Positions 1 through 5,940 of a DNA stretch of 10,913 bases are shown here, piece by piece. The DNA comes from a bacterium (GTDB taxonomy: Bacteria; DYJV01; JALVYZ01), in assembly GCA_027037705.1 (NCBI GenBank), contig JALVYZ010000247.1:1-10913 (forward strand). The letters run 5' to 3'. Position numbers and translations under genes: made by a program. The notes beneath the pieces are model-generated. The model did not search any database, was not told where the DNA came from, and worked only from the letters and a program-made list of their open reading frames with translations. The number at the start of each line of letters is the position of its first letter. Within the stretch, counting starts at the first letter, position 1.

Positions 1-1385
1 ATTATTAATGGGATAATATAAGCAACTTCTCTTATATTTAAATCAGGAAGTTTCATAATTTTTTCATCTTCAAGAGGTCCAAAAAATGCCCTTTGATACA
101 TCCATAACATATACATAGCTCCTAAAACTGTGCCAGTAGCAGCAATAACAGCATACCAGATATTTGCTTTAAATATTCCTAAATACAACAAAAATTCACC
201 AATAAAACCATTTGTTCCAGGAAGGCCAACTGATGCTAACATTGCAATCATAAAAAATGTTGCAAATAATGGCATCTGTTTAGCCACACCACTATAATCT
301 TTTATCCATCGAGAAGAATATCTTTCAAATAGAGTTCCTAATAATAAAAAGAGTGCAGCCATTATAATTGTATGATTTAGCATCTGGAAAATAGCACCTT
401 GAACTGATTGAATTGTAAGTAAAAATAAACCTAAAACAATTACAGCAAGGTGAGCAACTGATGAATAAGCAATTAACCTTTTCATATCTTTTTGAGCAAT
501 TGCAATTAATGAAATATAAACTACTGCAACTAATGTTAAGAATGCAATTACAGGAGTAAATTTTAATGAAGCATCAGGGAATAATGGTAATGCAAATCTA
601 TAAAATCCATAAATTCCCATTTTTGATAAAATAGCTGCTAATAAAACAGTTCCTGCAGTTGGTGCATTGACATAAGTATCTGGCTGCCATGTGTGGAATG
701 GAATAATCGGAACTTTTATTGCGAAAGCCAAGAAAAATGCTAAATAAAGCCACATTTGTGTTTTTACAGGTAAATGTAATCTATAAAGTTGTAAAATATC
801 AAAATTCATCTTAGAGTTTAACCAGTATAATGTAAATATCGCAACTAACATTATTACTGAACCAACCATTGTATATATATAAAATTTTAATGTAGCATAA
901 ATCTTTTTATGATCTCCCCAAATTCCAATTAAGAAATACATTGGAATTAACATTACTTCCCAGAATAAATAAAATAGTACTAAATCTAATGCTACCAGTG
1001 CACCTATAACACCTGTTTCTATAAATAAAATACATAAGAAATATTCTCTTGCATATTTTTCAACACCCCATGAAGCAACAATACAAATAAAAGTTATAAT
1101 TGTTGTCAATGTAATTAAATACATGCTTACAGCATCTACACCTAAAAAATATTGTATTCCAAGAGACTTTATCCATTGATATCTTTCAACAAATTGAAAG
1201 ACATTACCATTAGACTGATATGCAAAAAATAGGTATAATCCTAATAATAAATTTAAAAAAGCAAAAAAAGCACTAATTAATTTTGCACCACCAGAATTTT
1301 CTCTTTGAATTCCAAGTAGTGTTATTGCTCCTACTAAAGGCAAAAAAGTTAAAATAGTTAAAATATGGTTTGTAATAATTTCCAT
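1..1385 (-). CDS. nuoM: NADH-quinone oxidoreductase subunit M (NuoM), 3' end cut by window edge
   Basis: This is an antiporter-like membrane subunit of complex I that forms one of the proton-translocating channels in the distal membrane arm. I read 461 codons from the ATG at 1385-1383; the family is usually about 490-510 residues, so only a short C-terminal piece lies beyond the left edge. The protein is almost wholly hydrophobic with many membrane helices. Channel residues are visible: Glu143 in FWEVMLIPMYFLIGIW, Lys224 in FAIKVPIIPFHTWQPD, Lys255 in ILSKMGIYGFYRF and Glu397 in GLPGTNGFIGEF. These correspond to E. coli NuoM E144, K234, K265 and E407, and the last three keep a constant offset of ten. 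The start is fixed by a GGAGG that overlaps the nuoL stop codon, 12 bases away, which suggests coupled translation. nuoN would be expected next, outside the window. Confidence 0.97.
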   Translation of the reverse strand, partial: MEIITNHILTILTFLPLVGAITLLGIQRENSGGAKLISAFFAFLNLLLGLYLFFAYQSNGNVFQFVERYQWIKSLGIQYFLGVDAVSMYLITLTTIITFICIVASWGVEKYAREYFLCILFIETGVIGALVALDLVLFYLFWEVMLIPMYFLIGIWGDHKKIYATLKFYIYTMVGSVIMLVAIFTLYWLNSKMNFDILQLYRLHLPVKTQMWLYLAFFLAFAIKVPIIPFHTWQPDTYVNAPTAGTVLLAAILSKMGIYGFYRFALPLFPDASLKFTPVIAFLTLVAVVYISLIAIAQKDMKRLIAYSSVAHLAVIVLGLFLLTIQSVQGAIFQMLNHTIIMAALFLLLGTLFERYSSRWIKDYSGVAKQMPLFATFFMIAMLASVGLPGTNGFIGEFLLYLGIFKANIWYAVIAATGTVLGAMYMLWMYQRAFFGPLEDEKIMKLPDLNIREVAYIIPLI

Positions 1386-1397
1386 AATCGGTTCCTC

Positions 1398-3356
1398 CTA
1401 TCCTGCAAATCCTGTAAAATAAAAGATAGTTATCAATATTCCCAATATTGTAGCAACAACATAAAATTGTATATTACCAGTCTGAATATATCTTAATGCT
1501 CCACCAACTCCTCTAACAAATCCATAAATTACTCTAACAGCACCATCAACAATAAGTTCGTCCCATATCATCCATAAAATTTGGCCTGCAAAATATAATG
1601 GCCAAGCAATTAAACCCTCGTAAATTTCATCTACATACCATTTGTTATAGATTAATCTATACAATAATGGAAATTTCTTTGTAAGTTTTTCTGGTAATTC
1701 TCTATTTTTAATATACATTACATAAGCTACATAAATACCCAATAGAGCAACTATTACAGCAATTATCATTAATAAATATTCAGCACCTAAAGACATATGA
1801 TGTTCAACTTCATGTATTTTTTCTCCATGTTTTGAGCCTATTTCAAAGCATGGTGCAAGAAAATTCCATATTCTATTTGACCCACCTAATGCTTCTGGGA
1901 CCCCAATATATCCACCAAATATTGATAAAAGAGCTAAAACTATCATAGGCACTGTCATTGATGGAGGTGACTCATGAATATGCTTTTCTACTTCTGGTTC
2001 AACTCTACTTTCTCCATGAAAAGTTAAAAATAAGACTCTAAACATATAGAATGATGTCATACCTGCTGTTATTGTTCCTAATGCCCATAAGAAATAATAT
2101 CCATTTTCAAATGCTTTACCTAAAATCATATCCTTACTGAAAAATCCTGAAAAGCCTGGAATTCCAGAGATAGCTAAACATGCAATTAAAAAAGTCCAAT
2201 ATGTAATAGGTAATTTATCTTTAAGTCCTCCCATTTTTCTCATATCCTGTTCACCACTTAAAGCATGAATTACACTTCCAGCGCCAAGAAAGAGTAATGC
2301 TTTAAAAAATGAATGAGTAACAATGTGAAAAACACCTGCTGCAAATGCATATACACCAACTCCTAAAAACATATAACCTAATTGTGATATTGTAGAATAA
2401 GCAATGACCTTCTTAATATCTGTTTGAGCTAAAGCCATTGTAGCTGCATAAAATGCTGTGACTCCACCCACAATTGCTACAACATATAGAGCCAATGGTC
2501 CATGTTTATATAAAGGAGCACATCTTGCCACCATATAAACACCTGCTGTAACCATTGTTGCAGCGTGAATTAATGCTGAAACTGGGGTTGGACCTGCCAT
2601 TGCATCAGGTAACCAAACATATAGAGGGATCTGAGCTGACTTTCCAGTTGCACCTATAAAAAGCAATATCCCAACTGCAGTTGCAATGGCTACTGGAATA
2701 AATTTAACATGCATAAAAATTTCGTAAAAATTTAAAGTATATATTCCAGTTTTTCTGCCAAGAGTAAAGAAAAGCAAAAACATTCCTAATAAAAATCCAA
2801 AATCACCAATTCTATTATAAATAAAAGCTTTTTTACCTGCACTTGCAAATTCTTTATTTTCAAACCAAAAACCAATCAATAGATATGAACATACTCCAAC
2901 GCCTTCCCATCCAAGAAACATTAAAACGAAGTTATTAGCTAAAATAAGATTAATCATTGAAAACATAAATAGATTTAAATATGTAAAATATCTGTAATAT
3001 CTTCCTTCATCATGAATCATATAACCTATAGAATACACATGTATTAAAAATCCAACTCCTGTTACAAATAAAGCCATTGTAATTGACAATGGATCAACTA
3101 AATAAGCTACATTTATTGAAAGTTCACCTGATGTGAACCAATTATACACAACTATTTCAAAATGCCTATGGTCTGGTGGTAAATTTAACAATTCTCTGAA
3201 TATCATCCAAGCAACTATAAAACATAACGCAATTGCAGAACATGCAATCCAATGGATTATACTTTTCGAAATTTTTTCTAATTTTGCTCCCAATATTCCA
3301 TTTATTAAAACTCCAATCAATGGAAAAAGTGGAATCAACCAGACTTTTGCAATCAT
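1398..3356 (-). CDS. nuoL: NADH-quinone oxidoreductase subunit L (NuoL)
   Basis: This is the largest antiporter-like subunit of complex I, at the tip of the membrane arm; its C-terminal lateral helix runs along the arm. At 652 residues it has the full length for the family. Residues 130-410 carry the conserved channel set: Glu151 (LGWEGVGVCSYLLIGFW), Asp185, Lys239, His264 (ALIHAATMVTAGVYM), His348, Lys352 and Lys408 (GFSGFFSKDMIL). By position these match E. coli E144, D178, K229, H254, K342 and K399. A polar stretch rich in His and Glu (about 510-525) precedes the C-terminal part with the lateral helix and final membrane segments. The ATG is preceded by AAGGAG at a good distance. It lies 21 bases after nuoK and 12 bases before nuoM. 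Nothing suggests damage or transfer. Confidence 0.98.
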   Translation of the reverse strand: MIAKVWLIPLFPLIGVLINGILGAKLEKISKSIIHWIACSAIALCFIVAWMIFRELLNLPPDHRHFEIVVYNWFTSGELSINVAYLVDPLSITMALFVTGVGFLIHVYSIGYMIHDEGRYYRYFTYLNLFMFSMINLILANNFVLMFLGWEGVGVCSYLLIGFWFENKEFASAGKKAFIYNRIGDFGFLLGMFLLFFTLGRKTGIYTLNFYEIFMHVKFIPVAIATAVGILLFIGATGKSAQIPLYVWLPDAMAGPTPVSALIHAATMVTAGVYMVARCAPLYKHGPLALYVVAIVGGVTAFYAATMALAQTDIKKVIAYSTISQLGYMFLGVGVYAFAAGVFHIVTHSFFKALLFLGAGSVIHALSGEQDMRKMGGLKDKLPITYWTFLIACLAISGIPGFSGFFSKDMILGKAFENGYYFLWALGTITAGMTSFYMFRVLFLTFHGESRVEPEVEKHIHESPPSMTVPMIVLALLSIFGGYIGVPEALGGSNRIWNFLAPCFEIGSKHGEKIHEVEHHMSLGAEYLLMIIAVIVALLGIYVAYVMYIKNRELPEKLTKKFPLLYRLIYNKWYVDEIYEGLIAWPLYFAGQILWMIWDELIVDGAVRVIYGFVRGVGGALRYIQTGNIQFYVVATILGILITIFYFTGFAG

Positions 3357-3377
3357 TATATCAACTCCTTTTGAAAA

Positions 3378-3680
3378 TTAATGTTTTAATAAATTTAATT
3401 TTATTGTATCAATATTCCCTTTTTGTCTAAATAAAACAACAAACAATGCTAATGCTACTCCAGCTTCTGCTGCTGCTATTGCAAGTACAAATAATACAAA
3501 CATCATACCATCAATATTTTTCAAAAAATGTGAAAAAGCAACAAGCATAAGATTAGCTGAATTTAACATTAACTCAATACACATAAAGACAATAATAAGG
3601 TTTCTTCTAACAATTACTCCAACAGCTCCTACTGAAAATAAAAATAATGATAAAAAAATTAATACTGCAGGACTATGCAT
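3378..3680 (-). CDS. nuoK: NADH-quinone oxidoreductase subunit K (NuoK)
   Basis: This is a small three-helix membrane subunit of complex I, homologous to MrpC, sitting between NuoJ and the antiporter-like subunits in the proton path. It is 100 residues, exactly the usual size. The two membrane glutamates essential in E. coli NuoK fall at the same numbers, Glu36 (FMCIELMLNSANLMLVAF) and Glu72 (AIAAAEAGVALALFVVLFR). The start codon lies 5 bases after the nuoJ stop, and its Shine-Dalgarno (AAAGGAGAG) sits inside the last codons of nuoJ, so the two are very likely translationally coupled. Confidence 0.98.
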   Translation of the reverse strand: MHSPAVLIFLSLFLFSVGAVGVIVRRNLIIVFMCIELMLNSANLMLVAFSHFLKNIDGMMFVLFVLAIAAAEAGVALALFVVLFRQKGNIDTIKLNLLKH

Positions 3681-3685
3681 TTTCC

Positions 3686-4204
3686 CTACTCTCCTTTATT
3701 TTTTTCTTTTTTTGCAAGATATACAGCTCCAGCAATGCCAGCTAATAAAAGAATAGATACAACTTCAAATGGCAAAACAAATTTCGTAAATAATTTATAT
3801 GCTATATAATTTACACTACCAAATCTTTCTGGAATACTTTTCCAATCAAATCCTTCCCATCCTGTTAAATGAACCATTCCATATTTTACAGCTTGAATAA
3901 AAAAGATAATTACAAAAAATATTCCTACTATCTGAAATAATCTCAATCTATATCTTTTTTTAATCTCTTCCTCTATACTTGTAAGCATAATTACATAAAC
4001 TATTAACATCATAATTGCACCAGCATATACTATAACTTGAATAGCTGCTAAAAAATCAAATCCAAGAAGTAAGTATATAACAGCAGTGCAAAATAGGGTT
4101 GAAACCATCCATAATGCACTATGAATAGGATTTTTTACACATATAATGGCAATTGCAGAACCCATTGCAAAAACAACAGCCATAAAAAATATAATTACAT
4201 CCAT
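3686..4204 (-). CDS. nuoJ: NADH-quinone oxidoreductase subunit J (NuoJ)
   Basis: This is a membrane subunit of complex I with about five helices. Its third helix contains the pi-bulge that links quinone reduction to proton movement. The 172 residues compare with 184 in E. coli. The diagnostic block is at residues 52-74 (AAIQVIVYAGAIMMLIVY), with the conserved Tyr60 and the glycine next to it. A short lysine- and glutamate-rich cytoplasmic loop follows (about 77-86), and the C-terminus is charged. The ATG at 4204 has AAGGAG nearby. Unlike the other membrane-arm genes it does not follow its neighbour closely: 113 bases containing a long inverted repeat separate it from nuoI. Confidence 0.96.
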   Translation of the reverse strand: MDVIIFFMAVVFAMGSAIAIICVKNPIHSALWMVSTLFCTAVIYLLLGFDFLAAIQVIVYAGAIMMLIVYVIMLTSIEEEIKKRYRLRLFQIVGIFFVIIFFIQAVKYGMVHLTGWEGFDWKSIPERFGSVNYIAYKLFTKFVLPFEVVSILLLAGIAGAVYLAKKEKNKGE

Positions 4205-4228
4205 TTTATGCTCCTTGTATAATTTTGA

Positions 4229-4317
4229 GGCTGAAGGTTGAAGGACGAAGGTTGAAGAACAATTATATTTTTTAATTTGTAAAAAAAACTTCTACCTTCC
4301 ACCTTCTACCTTCCACC
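4229..4317. repeat. Long imperfect inverted repeat of GAAGGT-type units between nuoI and nuoJ
   Basis: Two 29-base arms, 4229-4257 and 4289-4317, face each other across a 31-base AT-rich loop. Aligned end to end, 24 of 29 positions can pair (one as G-U), with five mismatches, so the nuoI-nuoJ mRNA could fold a long hairpin here. Each arm is itself a tandem run of a roughly seven-base unit close to GAAGGTW. One arm ends exactly at the nuoI stop codon. The run of T on the transcribed strand lies in the loop, not after the hairpin, so it does not look like an intrinsic terminator. It could be a dispersed repeat of REP or MITE type, or an element affecting mRNA stability. Function is unknown. Confidence 0.8.
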
Positions 4318-4806
4318 TTATTTTTTATAAGTCATACTCAACTTTTCTGGTTCTTCTAAAGTTTCTTTTTCAAGATAAAATTTTTCTTTTTCATAACCTG
4401 TAAAGTCATATACATTACTATATTCAATTGCATCTTTTGGACATACTTCAACACAAAAACCACAATAAATACATCTTAACGAATCCACCATAAATCTATC
4501 AGGAATTCTTTTAGCATCATCTGTTTCAAGTGTTCTTATTGTTATTGCTTTTGCAGGACATACTGCTGCACACAAGCCACATCCTACACATTTATAATTA
4601 CCATTTTCATCTTTTTTAAACCTATGAATTCCTCTCCATCTTGGAGAAATATCTCTCTTTTCCTCTGGATATTGAATTGTTACAGGTCTTGAAAAAAATT
4701 GTTTTAATGTATAACCTAATCCTTTTAATAATGGTGTAATAATTGAAGGTCGTCTTAAATTTTCTCTTATTTCCTCGATTGAATAATATCCTTTTTTATC
4801 AGCCAT
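4318..4806 (-). CDS. nuoI: NADH-quinone oxidoreductase subunit I (NuoI), 2x[4Fe-4S] ferredoxin-like
   Basis: This peripheral-arm subunit carries clusters N6a and N6b and passes electrons from the NuoG-position subunit to NuoB and quinone. Two classic motifs are present: C73VGCGLCAAVCP (Cys73, 76, 79, 83) and C112IYCGFCVEVCP (Cys112, 115, 118, 122). The N-terminal part (about 20-60) carries the amphipathic segment typical of NuoI ahead of the ferredoxin fold. I place the start at the ATG at 4806 (162 residues), because AAGGAG stands at the right distance. The frame opens earlier at a TTG at 4824, but that start would overlap nuoH and read through this ribosome site. The gap to the nuoH stop is 10 bases. 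Its partner here is the formate dehydrogenase subunit rather than a normal NuoG. Confidence 0.97.
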   Translation of the reverse strand: MADKKGYYSIEEIRENLRRPSIITPLLKGLGYTLKQFFSRPVTIQYPEEKRDISPRWRGIHRFKKDENGNYKCVGCGLCAAVCPAKAITIRTLETDDAKRIPDRFMVDSLRCIYCGFCVEVCPKDAIEYSNVYDFTGYEKEKFYLEKETLEEPEKLSMTYKK

Positions 4807-4808
4807 CT

Positions 4809-4815
4809 TACTCTC
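4809..4815 (-). promoter_or_regulatory. Shine-Dalgarno site that decides the nuoI start
   Basis: On the minus strand TAAGGAGAGTAAG precedes the ATG at 4806, just after the nuoH stop codon. It supports the 162-residue NuoI over an 18-base-longer version beginning at TTG. Confidence 0.75.
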
Positions 4816-4816
4816 C

Positions 4817-5806
4817 TTAACCAATAATTGCCATTACAATTGCTGTTACAAGTAAATTTGCTAATGATAATGGCAATAGAACTTTCCATCCAAAATGCAT
4901 AATTTGATCTATTCTAAATCTTGGGTATGTTGCTCTTTCCCATATAAAGAAAAACATAAATGCAAACGTTTTTAATAAAAACCATACTATTGGTGGAAGC
5001 AGAGGCCCCTTCCAGCCACCTAAAAATAGAGTAGTTAAAATTGCACTAATAGTAAATAAATGAGCATATTCTGCCATAAAAAACATTGAAAATTTCATAC
5101 TTGAATATTCAACATTAAATCCACAGGCAAGCTCACTTTCTGTTTCAGGCATATCAAAAGGAGTTCTATTAATCTCAGCTAATGCACATACAATTGCAAG
5201 GAAAAAAGCTACAGGTTCTCTTACAATATTCCATAAATGAGATTGTGCTTCAACTATTCCTGAAAAACTTAATGTCCCATTTACAAGAACTATACTCATT
5301 ATCAATAAAACAAATGGGATCTCATAACTAATTAAAAGAGCAGATGTTCTCATTGCACCAAAAATACTGTATTTATTATATGATGAATATCCACCTAATA
5401 AACAACCATAAGAACCAAGAGCTGCAAGGGCAAATACATATAAAATGCTTATATCTATATCTGAAACAATTAATTTCACATGTCTTCCAAAAATAGTAAT
5501 TGAATCAGCAAAAGGAATAATTGCAATTATACCAACTGCTGTAATGAAGCTTACCATTGGAGCTAATACAAATACAATTTTATCAGCTTTTTCAGGGATA
5601 ACATCTTCTTTAAAGAATGCTTTTAAACCATCTGCAATTGGTTGCCAGATACCAAATGGACCTGCTCTATTTGGTCCAATTCTCAACTGAAAATCCCCCA
5701 AAAGTTTTCTTTCTAACAATGTTGAATATGCCACTACCAAGAGTAAAAGCAAAACAGATAATATTGCGAAAATTACATTAATTATTACATCAATCCAGAA
5801 ATCCAT
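4817..5806 (-). CDS. nuoH: NADH-quinone oxidoreductase subunit H (NuoH)
   Basis: This membrane subunit forms the quinone chamber and the first proton channel at the junction of the peripheral and membrane arms. It has 329 residues (E. coli 325) and about eight helices. Family signatures are intact: ERKLLGDFQLRIGPNRAGP at 32-50, followed by the GIWQPIADGLKAFFKED loop at 52-68; the YEIPF block near 161-165; and AEINRTPFDMPETESEL at about 210-226, leading into NVEYSSMKFSMFFMAEY. These include the acidic and arginine residues lining the quinone entrance. The ATG at 5806 has a strong AGGAGG. The gene follows fdhA after a 134-base spacer with repeats and ends 10 bases before nuoI. A conventional NuoH implies the complex really reduces, or is reduced by, membrane quinone. 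Confidence 0.98.
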   Translation of the reverse strand: MDFWIDVIINVIFAILSVLLLLLVVAYSTLLERKLLGDFQLRIGPNRAGPFGIWQPIADGLKAFFKEDVIPEKADKIVFVLAPMVSFITAVGIIAIIPFADSITIFGRHVKLIVSDIDISILYVFALAALGSYGCLLGGYSSYNKYSIFGAMRTSALLISYEIPFVLLIMSIVLVNGTLSFSGIVEAQSHLWNIVREPVAFFLAIVCALAEINRTPFDMPETESELACGFNVEYSSMKFSMFFMAEYAHLFTISAILTTLFLGGWKGPLLPPIVWFLLKTFAFMFFFIWERATYPRFRIDQIMHFGWKVLLPLSLANLLVTAIVMAIIG

Positions 5807-5833
5807 CTAAATTTCCTCCTGTTAAATTATAAG

Positions 5834-5865
5834 TATATGCGTTAATGCGTATATGCGTGGATGCG
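5834..5865. repeat. Four tandem 8-base units ending in ATGCG
   Basis: Read on the plus strand the units are TATATGCG, TTAATGCG, TATATGCG and TGGATGCG, a period-8 array with a constant ATGCG core. It lies in the fdhA-nuoH spacer, upstream of the nuoH ribosome site. The last unit is also part of the left arm of the adjoining hairpin. It could be a slippage-generated repeat or a protein-binding array; I cannot tell which. Confidence 0.75.
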
Positions 5866-5900
5866 AAAATATATTTTTTACATTTATGCATTTTCGCATC
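5860..5900. repeat. Perfect 11-bp inverted repeat (hairpin) in the fdhA-nuoH spacer
   Basis: GATGCGAAAAT at 5860-5870 is the exact reverse complement of 5890-5900, separated by a 19-base AT-rich loop. In the transcript it would fold between the formate dehydrogenase and nuoH messages. No U-tract follows the 3' arm on the transcribed strand, so it is not a standard terminator. It may act as an mRNA processing or stability element, or be part of a dispersed repeat together with the adjacent octamer array. Confidence 0.7.
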
Positions 5901-5923
5901 ATCACATTCCTTTTTCTTCTCAT

Positions 5924-5935
5924 CTTCCACCTTCT
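5924..5935. repeat. Short copy of the GAAGGTGGAAG repeat just after the fdhA stop
   Basis: The 12 bases CTTCCACCTTCT (plus strand) are identical to 4296-4307 inside the right arm of the nuoI-nuoJ inverted repeat. In both places the motif lies immediately or a few bases downstream of a stop codon in the direction of transcription. This suggests the two spacers contain related repeated DNA, although 12 bases of low-complexity sequence is a short match. Confidence 0.5.
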
Positions 5936-5940
5936 CCCTT

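Noticed and set aside
3133-3430. Two overlapping plus-strand open frames at the nuoL-nuoK junction
   Set aside because: They are antisense shadows of the hydrophobic N-terminus of nuoL, with no family resemblance and no initiation signals.
4229-4317. Intrinsic terminator between nuoI and nuoJ
   Set aside because: The T-run on the transcribed strand lies in the loop between the arms, not after the second arm, and essential membrane-arm genes follow.
4807-4824. Longer NuoI starting at TTG 4824
   Set aside because: The ATG at 4806 has a well-placed AAGGAG, while the TTG version overlaps nuoH and has no ribosome site of its own.
5826-5831. TATAAT on the minus strand just before nuoH, a possible -10 promoter box
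   Set aside because: No credible -35 box lies at 16-18 bases, and transcription from it would start inside or next to the nuoH Shine-Dalgarno, leaving no usable leader. It is probably chance in AT-rich DNA.
4229-5935. CRISPR-like array formed by the repeats
   Set aside because: The units are 7-8 bases long with no unique spacers of regular length, and no cas genes are present.
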